This document shows, piece after piece, positions 13,039-24,221 of a stretch of DNA of 64,000 nt (the stretch's first letter is position 1; each line of letters begins with the position of its first letter). The DNA comes from Schizochytrium sp. TIO01 (Eukaryota > Sar > Bigyra > Thraustochytrida > Thraustochytriidae). Made by a program: the position numbers and the translations under genes. The notes beneath the pieces were generated by a model. The model saw only the letters and a program-made list of their open reading frames with translations. It made no database searches and was not told where the DNA came from. Where the stretch lies: positions 7,187,261 to 7,251,260 of the forward strand of contig SMSO01000031.1 of NCBI GenBank assembly GCA_004764695.1. The letters run 5' to 3'.

Positions 13039-15546
13039 TTAATTAATTTCTCTCAAGAACTGGTCAAGGTCTACTTGGGCAAGTGCCTGAAAATGAGGGT
13101 CTGATAATTTATGTTTTGCATCCTTGAGAGATGTGTAAGCTTGCCGCATTTGTGAGAGAAAGGTTTGAAATTGACCATACGCATCCGAAGGATCCAAATC
13201 TTGGTTTGTTGGGTTGGAGGTAGTATTCTGATCGACTTTGATACCTGCTAAAGCTTTTGTAAGACGAGAACTGATTGATTCCAGTGTACTGTTGAGGTCA
13301 CCAGGGAAGCTCTTGTCTTTCTCCAAACGCTTTGGGAGAGACCAATTTCGCCCAATGTCTGCACTGTTAAGCCAATTTGAGTTTAAAGGAGACTCGTGAG
13401 CCTCTACTAGAGCACGTTTTCGCTTTAATTGACTACCGAAGAGGTTTCGGTGGTTTGAGGGTAGGAACTGAGTGAGCGCGGATTTGCACTCAGGGGGCAG
13501 GGCTTTAACAAATTGCTCAAAACCTGTGAAGCAAAGGACACGCAAGATAGCAATCGATTGAGAGATTGCAAAAGCTTTATCCCAAGCACAACGTGTTTCC
13601 TCCATAAATTGGGGATCCAGGATTACCTTATAGTGTAGACGATTCATGGAAGCTAAGAGAGTCAGTGCCATGACTCTTAAATACCATACTCGATATGAGA
13701 GGTCATCCCCCATTTCATATTCTGTGCACATGAGTAGATGTATAGCAATGTTTGGAATACATAAAGCTTGTTCTGTGCTATGAAATTTTGCTACAGAGGG
13801 GAGTGATAACAACACACCGTATTCCACAATCAGATCATTGAGACGTTCAACAGAATTCGTTTCATCTTGAGCAAACTTAAGAACCCGAGAAAGTAAGCTC
13901 GGCACATGGCGATTGACTAGCACTGCTTCGACATCCGAGCTGGTGAAAAATCTCAAAATGCGAATAAGTGCAATACGTGCATGGGTTGCAAGGAGTCTGG
14001 CTTCTGGAGGATCTGACGCAGCAGTAGGGTTCTCAGCTAGGTTTTGCAATAGTTGGATGCACGCACTGACTGCACGATCTGATGCAGGGTGGCTGACTGG
14101 CGGTAATAAAGAAAGCACCAGAGCACAACTCATGTCTTTAATTGTCAAATTTGAAGCTATAGGCTTTTGGTCCACCAAGAGTGCCCCTAAAAAGGATGGA
14201 TGAGGAGAACTTACTTCCAATCGAACACGTGCAATAATCATGTTTAGAAATGGCTCGGGCCATGTAAGATAATGAATGCCTAGAAACATTAAATGCGAAG
14301 GCTTTTTGCGTTGCTTGTGCGTAAGATCAAACAAAAGTTCAGCTTTTACTTCCCGGGCACAAAAAGCTAGCATACATTCTGCAAAGGAAATTGCTAAGGT
14401 ATCAAGTACAGTATTCAGGTTTTGGGAAGACGCTATTGAAGCACTCCGACACGTAACTTCAAGGGCCCAGTCTCCTTGCTGAGGTGCATTCGTTGCGAAT
14501 ATGCGCGAAAGAAGAGGTTTCAGGGCTATTTGTGATTTGCCCTCCTTAATGCATTGGACAATACCCACTGCAACATATTGAGAAGCTTGTTCTGACCTTA
14601 GCCGAGTGTATGCACTTAGGGATGGAGGTGCAGAAGCCAGTTTCATGATTATGGCAAGAACATTCAAACAAGCTACTTCTTGGTTCGAGACAGCATCCGC
14701 AAACTTGTTCCATAAAATACATAAACCATCTATACATGGCTCTCGTTGAAGGGCTTTGGCAACAGACATCCCAAACGAGAACTCAGCAGCATATGTCGTA
14801 GAGAGAACCTGAGCAAGCGCCTCGACACCTTCAATTACAATATGGTATGCTTCTGGTTCAGATTTCTGACATTGCTCAGCGGTTTCAAGCATAGCAGCGA
14901 TGGTAGTAGCTGTGCGTAGAGCTCGGTAGTCCATATCTGAAGTGTTTTCATCTTCGTTGTCTGTTGCACTGTGGGTAGGATCCCGAAGGGTATGAAGTTT
15001 CTTACTAAGGCGAATGACCATTGCGCATCGACTTGTACAAGCCTTAATAAATTTTGCGGAGCGCACTGCCGTTCGTTGTTTAGGTCCCATGCCTGATGGG
15101 TCTCCGAGACCCATTTGTAGTGTTGCAAGTCCATCTTCGAGTGCATGAAGTGCGACCTGCAATAATTCGCCCTCCTGCAAGTGTTCGAGCAGCCGCTCAT
15201 GCTCTCGTTGTAACAGTTTGGTTACGAATTTCCATGCTCTCGCATCCACTTCAAAATTATCCACTGGCAGCGATAAAAGAACATCGCTTAGCCTGGCTAC
15301 AGCTAAGCACACGTGCACAACAAGTTGAGGCGACCTTCGTGAGAACCTTGATTCCGCACCAGTTTTCTCTAGCCTCTGTAGGTCTCTTTTCACCGCCTGT
15401 TCCGCCTCTGTTGCATCAGATTGCTGCTCCACAAGTCCTGCCCATCGTCTCAAGTCGGCCTCGAATTTTTGTAGAAGGCTATCCCATGCGGCCTGTGCGG
15501 CTTCATCGTCTTGAAGACTGTGATGTTGTTCACCGTCGCTGCTCAT
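13039..15546 (-). CDS. Helical-repeat-like protein of unknown function (835 aa)
   Basis: One uninterrupted frame starts at an ATG (15544-15546) and ends in TAA at 13039. I do not recognise the family. The protein is almost entirely predicted helix: a charged N-terminus with Asp/Glu/Gln-rich helices (residues about 1-70), long amphipathic Leu/Ala-rich helices through about residue 690 that resemble ARM/HEAT-type solenoids, a basic Ser/Asn-rich linker around 700-760, and a short helical C-terminus. There is no signal peptide, no membrane segment and no catalytic motif. Several eukaryotic families of this size are all-helical scaffolds and nothing visible decides between them. It is tail-to-tail with the VPS13-like gene and in the same direction as the carrier gene upstream. 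Its length and even codon use make it a real gene. Confidence 0.85.
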   Translation of the reverse strand: MSSDGEQHHSLQDDEAAQAAWDSLLQKFEADLRRWAGLVEQQSDATEAEQAVKRDLQRLEKTGAESRFSRRSPQLVVHVCLAVARLSDVLLSLPVDNFEVDARAWKFVTKLLQREHERLLEHLQEGELLQVALHALEDGLATLQMGLGDPSGMGPKQRTAVRSAKFIKACTSRCAMVIRLSKKLHTLRDPTHSATDNEDENTSDMDYRALRTATTIAAMLETAEQCQKSEPEAYHIVIEGVEALAQVLSTTYAAEFSFGMSVAKALQREPCIDGLCILWNKFADAVSNQEVACLNVLAIIMKLASAPPSLSAYTRLRSEQASQYVAVGIVQCIKEGKSQIALKPLLSRIFATNAPQQGDWALEVTCRSASIASSQNLNTVLDTLAISFAECMLAFCAREVKAELLFDLTHKQRKKPSHLMFLGIHYLTWPEPFLNMIIARVRLEVSSPHPSFLGALLVDQKPIASNLTIKDMSCALVLSLLPPVSHPASDRAVSACIQLLQNLAENPTAASDPPEARLLATHARIALIRILRFFTSSDVEAVLVNRHVPSLLSRVLKFAQDETNSVERLNDLIVEYGVLLSLPSVAKFHSTEQALCIPNIAIHLLMCTEYEMGDDLSYRVWYLRVMALTLLASMNRLHYKVILDPQFMEETRCAWDKAFAISQSIAILRVLCFTGFEQFVKALPPECKSALTQFLPSNHRNLFGSQLKRKRALVEAHESPLNSNWLNSADIGRNWSLPKRLEKDKSFPGDLNSTLESISSRLTKALAGIKVDQNTTSNPTNQDLDPSDAYGQFQTFLSQMRQAYTSLKDAKHKLSDPHFQALAQVDLDQFLREIN

Positions 15547-16504
15547 CCTCCGCAGCCGCTCGAATCTGCGTGGGATTTAACTCAAGAACCGAACCTACGT
15601 ATAGAACTCCCGTAGGCCCAACAAGACGGCGTCGTCTTGACAGCGAGCGCCCCCCCCTAGCTTGCGCTTTGATAATGTCTGCTCAATTTGTTCTTTCGTC
15701 TCTGCTTTCGAAAACCCAGCTTCACTCTTGCTCCCAAGAGTTCGAAAGAGTCAACCACCGCCGTGGATGCCGCCTTGTTTCTTGACTTCCTCTTCGCTGG
15801 ACGATATTTTTCCTTCGGCGGGCTATGCAAGAGGAGAAGTTGATAGCGCAGGCTCAACCACGGTGCATCAACACAGATTCCACACCACAGCCTGGAGCGT
15901 CAAACGAGGTCTGTGGCGTTGCGTTGCGTTGCGTTGCGGGGTTTTGCGCTTCGCGTTGATATTTTGAAGTTAAAACAGAACAAAACAAAAACAAAACAAA
16001 ACAGAACATCGCAACAACACCTACAGAACAGGGGCATTCTACAAGTTTATGAGTAAAATTCAAACTAAGTAGGACAAGGTTAAATGTGGCAAAATATAGA
16101 CGGGGTCACATACTCTTAAAGTGCCCCCTCCCTGGGAAATGTCATCGTGAAGGTCTTTAAATCTGAGGAACTGTGAAGAGGTCGAAAGTTGATTGTGCAA
16201 TGATCGTTGAAGACTCAGAAGGCTGACGCGATCACGGCGTGGTTCCACCCGAGTGATGTTGAAAATGATTTTATGGTTAGAGGAGGAGCGTAAATGTGTA
16301 GGTAAACCAGTGAACATGTATGTAAACTTGTAAACAAGAAGTGCATTTTGCGAAAACCGGGAAATGTTTGGAATGTGCTGACTTGGTTTACAAGTTGAAC
16401 AGCAGAGGTGGTTCAATCGACAAGGTTTGCGTCGCAAGGCTAGAAAAGACGCCAACGTAAAGATTGACTTGTGACCAAGAAAAGATGCCAACGCACTTTA
16501 CATA
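15547..16504. other. Spacer holding the promoter of the 835-aa gene and the 3' end of the carrier gene
   Basis: No gene is supported here. It should contain the promoter and 5' UTR of the minus-strand 835-aa gene (next to 15546) and the 3' UTR of the carrier gene (next to 16505). Visible elements are a short GCGTT tandem array at about 15917-15940 and an A/C-rich AAAAC-type array at about 15974-16006. The small open frames in it have no coherent protein character. Confidence 0.5.
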
Positions 16505-17877
16505 TTAGATGCTGACAAGAAACTTGGCGGCCTGCTCGTAAACGGCAAATGTGATGGCTTGGCCAGCAAAGACACGAGGCACACGGGCAGTCAGACCACG
16601 AGAGAAGCCCATAATGCCATCCTTGGCCATGATCTCGCTCATCATTCTGAACATGGGCTCCTTCTGACCGGACTGCTGGCGACTCTTGACTACATCAAAG
16701 CTGTATCATTACAAAATAAGATTCAAGGTGTCGAGGTTAGTTTTGAGCACTCTCTTAATAGTGTCAAAAACCTTGGTTATATCAATACGGTGAGAACTTA
16801 CGGGTTGTTAAGAACGACACTAATTGCACCAACAGTACCACCAGCAATCATGAATGTGGCAATGGACTCACTTGTTCCTGTGAATTGAGTGAGGGTGTTC
16901 TTCACTGGTTCATAGCACATAAATCGAAAGCCTACCGAGCTTGCCTGGCGAAGCATCGTTGCACCAAGACCTGCAAAAAGTCCACGAATACCTTCCTCCT
17001 GCAAGATGATACGAACCGTTCCAATCATAGAGTTAAAACGTTTGGGGCCCTCCTTATTAGCTTCCGCCTGACGTACAACCTTGAGCTTTTCCATAGGCGT
17101 AGTCCAGATGGCTGCCTCCATTGCTCCTGCTCCGAGTCCAGCAACAAAATTTACAGTTGTGACATTGTCTGCCGCAGCTTTAGGCCCAAGTGCCAAATTA
17201 ATGCCCTCTTTACACTGAGCAAAGCTAAAAAAGCGAATGGCAGCCTTGGCACTTGTCTGTGTGAGGAAGGCTGGCATGCCATAGTACAAACCAGGAAGAC
17301 CAGCGGTGTGTCCGATCTTCACAAGCGCATCAACCGGGTTCGCGTACTTGCCAGGGTTAATTTGCATCTGGGTCTTTGCAACATCGAGTGCTGTGGTTCC
17401 CGTATCAGTTTGTAATGTCAATCAATCCGTTAGTGTCACACTGGACTAGATTTACAGATCATCTGCGAGTCTTATTCAGTCAAACGCTGTGCTGATAAGC
17501 GCTTCTCAATATGATAGGCCTCTATTGAACTTACGCATGGTGCCAATAACCTCGCATGCTCCAGCAACACCACCACTGCAGTTCGTCAGCCATAAGATAG
17601 CAATTCCAAAAAGTTGTCCTGTTAGTGTTTATTGCGCGGGGAGTACATGCTAGAACGTAATTAACGCCTATCTGTGAGGTTGATAAACTTACGCTACAAA
17701 GTGCTTCCAGCCTGCAAGCTTGATCTTCTCAGGCTTTTCCTTCACAGGCTCGGGTTGCAGCTGATCATGAAGACCATCTGTTGCGAGGTGTTTTCGCGAG
17801 GCATGTCTGACAAGACGTGTTTTGGCGGCCTCTAAATCCGAGATTTCTGGCTTGGTGTTTTCCTGCTGCGATGCCAT
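16505..17877 (-). CDS. Mitochondrial carrier, SLC25 family, citrate/tricarboxylate-like (4 exons, 336 aa)
   Basis: I reconstructed complement(16505..16700, 16802..17390, 17535..17575, 17693..17877), which sums to 1011 nt, or 336 codons plus TAA. Every junction has a GT donor, mostly GTAAGT, and an AG acceptor, and the frame is kept across all three. The protein has the three carrier repeats, each with the Px[DE]xxK signature: PLDVAK at about 76-81, PMEKLK at about 174-179 and PFDVVK from about 272. Exons 1 and 2 join to read HFVAGGVAGACE, which is characteristic of the first helix. Such proteins exchange metabolites across the inner mitochondrial membrane. The second half of repeat 1 and the LYYGMPAFL stretch look most like citrate/tricarboxylate carriers, but substrate assignment is inference. 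The N-terminal 55 residues are hydrophilic. Family confidence is very high; substrate is moderate. Confidence 0.92.
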
Positions 17878-18467
17878 CTTCGTTGTTGTGCACTACGCTT
17901 GCTAATGGCTGGGATCTCAGTGTCCAAAGTATGCTGTTCTGCTGCTACGAACCGAGTGAATGAATAGGTTGCCAACAGTCCTCCTCAAGGATCGTCCCTG
18001 CTAATCAATCTGCTGCGGATGCTGCGATTGCTTCTGATCGCAGTTTGCACAAGGCGCCTCTGCTCTCTATTTCCGTATTGCAAGCTAGATTTGCCAACAC
18101 AAACTTATAGGTACTGCTGTCTCTCAAAGCGAGTCGCGAATGGATCAAGTTAGTTGTGTCTTTTTTCTCGCTCTTTCTCAGTCTCGGTTCGCGGTTGACT
18201 TCTCTTCCGCAAGCTGAGTTCCCTCGCACAAACAAATCGCGCCTCCACACGAACCTCCTACGAGAACTCACCTCCGCTCATGAACTGCTTCTCGTCGCTG
18301 CACGCACCTGCGTTCACGGTCTGCAGGCTCTCCAAGCTCAAGCTCAAGCTCAACTTCTTCTGTCGCGACAGATCTCTTTTTCTGTACCAGAGGAATTTCG
18401 ATCGACTTGAGTGATGATAATTTATTCTGTCTGTAAAAGAAGATCATAGAATTGTATTTTGCCTTTT

Positions 18468-18535
18468 AAATTAAATTCAATTAAATTCAATTAAATTCAA
18501 TTAAATTCAATTAAATTCAATTAAATTCAATTAAA
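18468..18535. repeat. 10-bp tandem repeat (TTAAATTCAA)n
   Basis: About six and a half perfect copies of a 10-bp AT-rich unit in noncoding DNA upstream of the carrier gene. It has no coding potential. Confidence 0.95.
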
Positions 18536-19245
18536 ACAGGTGAAGTGAAATACAGTCAATACAGGGAATAAATAAATATGCAAGGAAGTTCATTTTAGGT
18601 TTAAACTTTTATTTTATTTGTTTTTACAATTAAATAAACAGCCGCGCTACTTATTACTTATTATGTACACATACGTAGCGAGGCGAAAGAAGCGAAGTTT
18701 GAGAGGCGAGTAAAAAGACCAAAGAAACCAAGACCCAAACGATATCGATGGTAACCTGATCTGCGTCACTTGCAAAGAAGGAGATTGCACGTCCCTTCAA
18801 CGCCCAGGGCTCCAGGGGAGGCCGCCTCCAACACGAGCTACCTGGATCAAGTGTAGGCTCGTTGCTTGACGGTCTCTACTTCATGTCCTTTCTTGTCGTG
18901 GTTGCGGTCGCACACACCAGTAATCAGAAGAAAGAAGGAGAAAAAGAGGAAAAGAGATAAAGAGATAAAGAAAGAAAAGAAGTTGAAGTGGGAAAGAGAA
19001 GAGAGAAGAGAAAGATTTCTCTTTTTCTTCAGTCCTATTTCTAAAACAAACAATCAACGTCGAAACAGCTTTGGGGAGATAGGAAATGGAAGGATTCGCT
19101 CTCCTTCGCTGCTTCAAGTTCCTGCTTCCTCAGCGAAAGCACGAAAGGGAAGTAGTGGATAGTGGATAGGTTTAGTCTTTTCGATACGACGACCAAACAA
19201 TCAAACGACACATTGATTCAATGAGGACAAAATCTTTTCTTTACC

Positions 19246-19287
19246 TTTTTGTTGTTTTGTTGTTTTGTTGTTTTGTTGTTTTTGTTG
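19246..19287. repeat. T/G-rich short tandem repeat (TTTTGTTG-type)
   Basis: A run of alternating TTTTG and TTG units in noncoding DNA. Low-complexity sequence only. Confidence 0.85.
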
Positions 19288-19778
19288 TAATGATGTAATG
19301 TAATGATAGGAGATATAGGTCCCAAACGGGTCGAACGTGAAATGAAATGAATGTGGCGCATGAATCAACAAACGTCTACCAACGTCTCGAACATGTGTGC
19401 AAGCGCACCTTGTAGACCAGGCAATCACCACCACGGGCGATCTCTTCTTCAAAGCTTGATGATCAATCATCTACATGGGTAAAGGACAGTCAATGCGTTG
19501 TTTCTTTTATCTATCGTGTACGAAAGACTGAGTTCTTCATACTAAAGAACTGATAAACTCGAACCTGCTCGAGGGAAAGGGGGGACAGGCCGTCGCTAGC
19601 GCTATCAGAAGCCACAACAGCAACGGCATCGTCATTGGCACTCTTTTCACCGTCCTCAGCAGAGAAGCGCTGTAGCCCTGCTTTACCCGAGTGAGCGGAC
19701 TGGACCAGACGGCCCTCTGGTCGCTCACTCATTCATCAGTTGCATCTGCGTCAGTCCTTTCACAGAGACCCTCTGCCC

Positions 19779-20159
19779 TCAGGGGCTCAGGAGCTCAGGA
19801 TATGAAACTCGTCCGCTAAACTTAAAGCAGACCTTTGCGAGCTGCTCGAGGTCGTCAACAACCAGAATAAGTTTCATTGTAGTTCGACTCATGTCCTGGG
19901 CAGCTTCATTCTGGTTGTAGTTCCCTTCTTTTACATCTTGATTTGGTGTCATCTTCACCTTTTCTTGCTTCACGACCTTGTACCACCAAAACGATGACAT
20001 AGTCCAAACATCTCCAAGGCGCTGTTTTGGCGGCTGCCCCAGTGCTATCTTCATCTCCAAGTGGTGATTACGTGCGTATGTTTCTACCGCTTCTACCACA
20101 TTTTCCAGCGTTGAGCTTGTTTGCGGGTTTATCTGCTCATGGACTTCAAGCTGGTGCAT
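19779..20159 (-). CDS. Possible hypothetical protein (126 aa), doubtful
   Basis: An ATG-initiated frame of 126 codons with a fairly protein-like composition: an acidic helical N-terminus, a Trp-Trp pair near the middle, and a C-terminal Val/Leu-rich segment. I recognise no family. There are no introns or neighbours to support it, and it sits in a gene-poor, repeat-rich stretch. It could be a short unknown gene, an exon of a longer gene, or chance. Confidence 0.2.
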   Translation of the reverse strand: MHQLEVHEQINPQTSSTLENVVEAVETYARNHHLEMKIALGQPPKQRLGDVWTMSSFWWYKVVKQEKVKMTPNQDVKEGNYNQNEAAQDMSRTTMKLILVVDDLEQLAKVCFKFSGRVSYPELLSP

Positions 20160-21280
20160 CTTGTCGACCCTCGGTAGCTAGGTCGATCGCGGAGGCGGCA
20201 TACGTAGATGTTCAGGGACCTTGGACTTTCTTGGTCTCGACTCTTCTAGCTAGGTAGGCACAGGTCTTTCGCAGACCAGTCTCGCTGCGTCTTGACATCA
20301 AGGGTGCATGCATGCAGGCCAAGAATCAGAGTGCTAGGTTAGTGCACAGCACCGACTTCGAATGGATGGCACAAGCACAGTCTCACATGAATCGTGCAAG
20401 GTTGATTTCTGGAGTCGAAATGCAGACAGCGGAGCTGGCAAGCCATGAAGGTGTATCTATGCTGCGCCAACGAGAAGTCAAACTTGAGGGAGTGCGAGAG
20501 CGTTTCGTCAATCAACATCTTGCAACCTCGGTCAACATGCAAATGAAAAGAAAAAGAAAAAGAAAAAGAAAAAAGGCCAAAAGAAAGAAAGAAGTTCATA
20601 CTAAACCGTACTATGGTAGGCGTAGGGAAATAAATATCAAACCAAAGAATCAAAGTCTTCCTTCGAGGACAACTAAAACTCCACAGCCCCGCAGGCGTTG
20701 CTCTATTGGGAGTTGTGCAATTGTCAGAAACCCACGGCCTGGCCTGGGACGCTTCAGCCTGAGAGAAGAGCAGGATCGAGCGTAGATGCGCAAACTTCTG
20801 GGAAGCCGAGATGATGTCATCGACCTATCATCGTAGGTACCTTCTAGCCATGTAGTTAGAACGACTCTCTCTACAAACAAGATTTTAGGAGACACACGTA
20901 CGTATGTTTCGTGGCATTCGTCGCTGAGCGTTAGTTGGGTGATAGGAAGTCCTTGTGGGAGATGCGGGGTAGACGGGCTCACTCATTGACACACTCCGGA
21001 ATGCGGTAGCGGAGCTTATAGCATTGCGTGAAAATGAAGTTTTAGAAGGACTCGCAGACAGGCCATTGTATGCGCTTATCTGTCTCAAGGCTGAGGATGC
21101 CCAGGCCAGACATGTTTTTAATGGTATGAAGCATGGATAAACTGCGGCTTTTAGGAGCAGGCAGGTGCTCAATAGCTAGATAAATACATTATTGAAAGCT
21201 TATTATACGATTCCTTGGCGAGGCTTGATGAAAAGGTGTTCGCTTGCACTTCGACAGGGTATTGACGAAGATAGATTTCT

Positions 21281-21358
21281 CGATATCAAGCGTAGCAGCT
21301 GGAGTTGTGGATATTCAAGACGATATCAAGCGTAACAGCTGGGGTTGTGGATATTCAG
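21281..21358. repeat. Two direct copies of a roughly 38-bp sequence at 40-bp spacing
   Basis: The sequence starting CGATATCAAGCGTA at 21281 recurs at 21321 with two substitutions (G to A and A to G), over about 38 bp each. It lies just past the downstream end of the decayed minus-strand coding remnant, which may link the two. Confidence 0.9.
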
Positions 21359-21370
21359 TAAACCTCTTCT

Positions 21371-22093
21371 TCATATCGAGACTCTTTCTAATAAAATGAT
21401 GTTGGTACCTTTTGTGGATATGTCTCCAACCTCAAAGATTTCTTGCAAATGGAAGTGTCGTTTGCTACTTTGGAACGTTGTCAGCAAAGTTTTAGGAGTT
21501 TTTCGTGGACGGTGCGCCCACATATCAGGTAGCAGGATTGTATTACTTGCCTTTTGAGAATGCTATTAATCTGAACTTACTCAGAGTCCACAGGCATCTC
21601 ATCACAGCGACAGATTGTCCTATGCCTCTATCAACTTGTTTTCCTAAGATATCATAGAATGGATGCTCACGAAAGATGCCCTTAACTGCGAGATAGTTCT
21701 GAACAGCGTTGAATTCGCGCTGTCTAAGGTTTAGCAATCAATACTGGCTTTCGCCATATGGACTCCTTGAGAATCACACAATACTTTTGTATTACAAGTC
21801 TGTTCAAGTTCCCTTATGGCAATCTGCGACTCAGCATCTGAAAAAGACTGCCAGATAACATGAGACTTGTCGGGAATAGCAGATGCCAGTACTATACAAG
21901 TATATATTTTATTTGATTGATGGGAATCTAAGATCATGCTGACGTCAGCTTCCTTCTTTTTAAAGATGCCTCTAAAAACCAAAGTCAGATCTTGTCATGC
22001 CTCGCAAGTAAGAGTAGCGCTTGCTTGGCCCTCCCATTTGGTGCTGGATTGCGTTAGCACGATGCCACCTGTAGTTTCCTCAGCAGTTTCACT
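21371..22093 (-). pseudogene. Decayed coding remnant, possibly from a transposable element
   Basis: Three adjacent minus-strand blocks have coherent, protein-like translations in shifting frames. Block one (22093 down to 21731) is open except for one TGA and contains IPDKSHVIW and KVLCDSQGVHMAK. Block two (about 21737 to 21543) contains YLAVKGIFREHPFYDIL. Block three (about 21545 to 21371) contains MWAHRPRKTPK. No splice-site set I tried joins them cleanly, although a GTAAGT lies at the end of block two. The order of motifs loosely recalls DDE transposases of the MULE type or a retroelement polyprotein, but I see no intact catalytic set and make no family claim. Frameshifts and stops suggest a dead gene rather than an active one. 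A spliced unknown gene is the alternative. Confidence 0.4.
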
Positions 22094-22930
22094 TTAGATA
22101 GCGAAATACAGAAGATCAGGGGAGATCATAACACCTACTGCATAGATATAACTAGCTTCCGCAGAACAATGCATGGTAGAATGTGACCTGGGATGGCGCA
22201 TCTCGTTAATATATCTGCGCCCGACATATCTGCCGCTCCCTCGTTCCACCTGTCGGACAGATCCATTGAGCCTTAAACTCGGTGCACATGGTAGAATCTT
22301 GCACCAGATCGCTCCCAACAGTATCATGACGTCATATGACGGACCCTAATCCGAGTACTTTCCTCGCAATCAAAATCCCTCATACCGCGACTCGTTCCGA
22401 CAAAGCTGGTTAAGCTTCCTCTTACTTTCGCAACCAGCTCGATACTTTGTAGCTCTACTCCGCTGGAAAACCATTCTTCCTTAGACACTTACTTCCTTAC
22501 CAAACTCGCCGGAAGTGACACAAGGTTTGCATGAGGTAGGTAGATATAGCCCCGTACCTCAACACTCTTCAGCGAAGCGATTGATTCACCGTGGCAGCAG
22601 GCGTGCAGGGAGGTAGGTACCTTCCTCCCCCACTGCTCACGAAGGTGGTGGAGTTTTGCGTGAAGGAGTGCTCGAAGCCTGCCTTACAGAAAGTCATTCA
22701 GTCATCTGCGCAATCTGTGCAACACAACAGCACGAGATCCGGTGCAAACGCACTGTGTCGCGAGCTCAGGGCACACGACAAGCAGACACGAAGAACCGGG
22801 CACCGAGTCTCTTGCTTCAAGAGCATCCCAGCCAGCTCAGTCCACCGCGTCCATTTCCATTCCTGCAGACTTTATAGCAGTCAGTCAGTACCTTCCACAT
22901 CTTCTCTACATCATGGATCATCCCAGTTCT

Positions 22931-23013
22931 ATGAACCAAGAACCATGAACCATGAATCATGAATCATGAATCATGAATCATGAATCAAGAACCATGAACC
23001 ATGAACCATGAAT
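22931..23013. repeat. 7-bp tandem repeat (ATGAATC/ATGAACC)n
   Basis: About eleven slightly varying copies of a 7-bp unit. Noncoding context. Confidence 0.9.
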
Positions 23014-24221
23014 GTAATTCCGCAGACTTACTTGACTTGGACTCAACAGGATAACTAACCTTGGTGCTGTCTTCTGTGCTTATGCACGCGTTTGTTTACT
23101 TGTCTATGCCTTCAGTCTCGAGCCATTTCATGATTTCGATTTCATCCGCCTCGTGGGCCCTCGTGGAGGTATCTGCGGCTCAATCCAACAGCAGTGGCAA
23201 CTCACGAGAGGGAGATCGAAGTCGCTGTTGAAGCTGTTGACCGCGATGATGTAATATTCCTCCAAGCCGTTTCGCTCCTCGCTTCGCCCTTTTACAGCAC
23301 ATCCTGGTGAAACACGAAACGCGCTTCGCGTTATTTCATCTTACTCTCCGCCCCCCTGCCTCCAGAGGCGCGCCTCAGAGGCAGTGGCGGTGAGGGGCGG
23401 CTGGAGCAAAGTGGACCTCAAAATAACGGAAACACCTCTCTGACTGTGGGGAGAAGGACCCGGGTCCCTTACTCACAAGCCCCACTGGGCCAGGTTTGAG
23501 GCGGGAAAGAGCAAGAAAGAGGCGATGAAATGAATAATTGCATGAATGAAAAGATGATGGATGATAAGCTTCGAGCAGTCCCGAATCCAGATCAGAACTC
23601 CAACCAGCAAAACTCCAATCGCTGCACTCAGGTACGTTCAACGGTTGACTGATATCTACGCCCGCGTGGCACCCTCCTGTTCTGCCGTATGGCTGCTTGC
23701 TCCCTGTCCTGGCGTTGCTCGTCAACGCTCGCGCTCGTGCTGCTGCAACCAATGCTGGGAAGTACTTGTCTGTCAGTCGGTCTTTTCGTCTTGGCTTCTT
23801 GAAGTACTGAGACTCGCTCGAAGCCGATTGCAGGGATCATGGCCTTGAAAACAACCAGCGTGGGATCAGTCAGAAGCTGCCCAGTGCGATCGGTGTCAAA
23901 GCAAGGGCGATGTCCATTGGGCCAGAATCATCAACGTTCCGGACGACGAAAGATCTTCTGACCCTCGGTCCGCCATGTCACCTGTGCATAATGTGTCGCT
24001 TTGCCTTCGTGTATTACGCGAGGGTTGAGAAGTGGGACTCGTTATTTGTGAATACGGTTGTGTTATATCGACGCCGGAGCAGAAGTCAGGATGGGGCGAT
24101 GAATGTTCTGATGAGGGTTTTGGTGCAGGAGCATGATGACTAACAGCAAGTTGGAATGGATCTTGTCAATTTGCAGCAAGTTCACGAACAGTTTATATCT
24201 TTGACCAACACAAGGAACAAA

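Larger units (their letters stand above)
17878..24221. other. Gene-poor region upstream of the SCP2 gene
   Basis: Some 6.3 kb without a convincing intact gene. The first few hundred bases must hold the carrier promoter. The rest contains several simple repeats, a doubtful 126-aa open frame (19779-20159, minus), a decayed coding remnant on the minus strand (21371-22093) with a 40-bp-period direct repeat just beyond its end, and a CATGAAT-type array near 22.9 kb. Many open frames of 60-150 codons exist on both strands, but they lack consistent codon use and overlap each other. Confidence 0.5.

Noticed and set aside
20312-20785. Plus-strand ATG frame of 157 codons with a Lys/Arg-rich centre
   Set aside because: The basic stretch comes from an AAAAAG-type simple repeat and the flanks show no family features. 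It may be chance.
22327-22334. TGACGTCA palindrome resembling a CRE element
   Set aside because: Eight-base palindromes are expected by chance in 64 kb, and no gene start lies close enough to give it meaning.
22591-22962. Plus-strand frame of 123 codons
   Set aside because: It starts with GTG, has low-complexity His/Ser-rich sequence, and ends in the CATGAAT repeat. No family resemblance.
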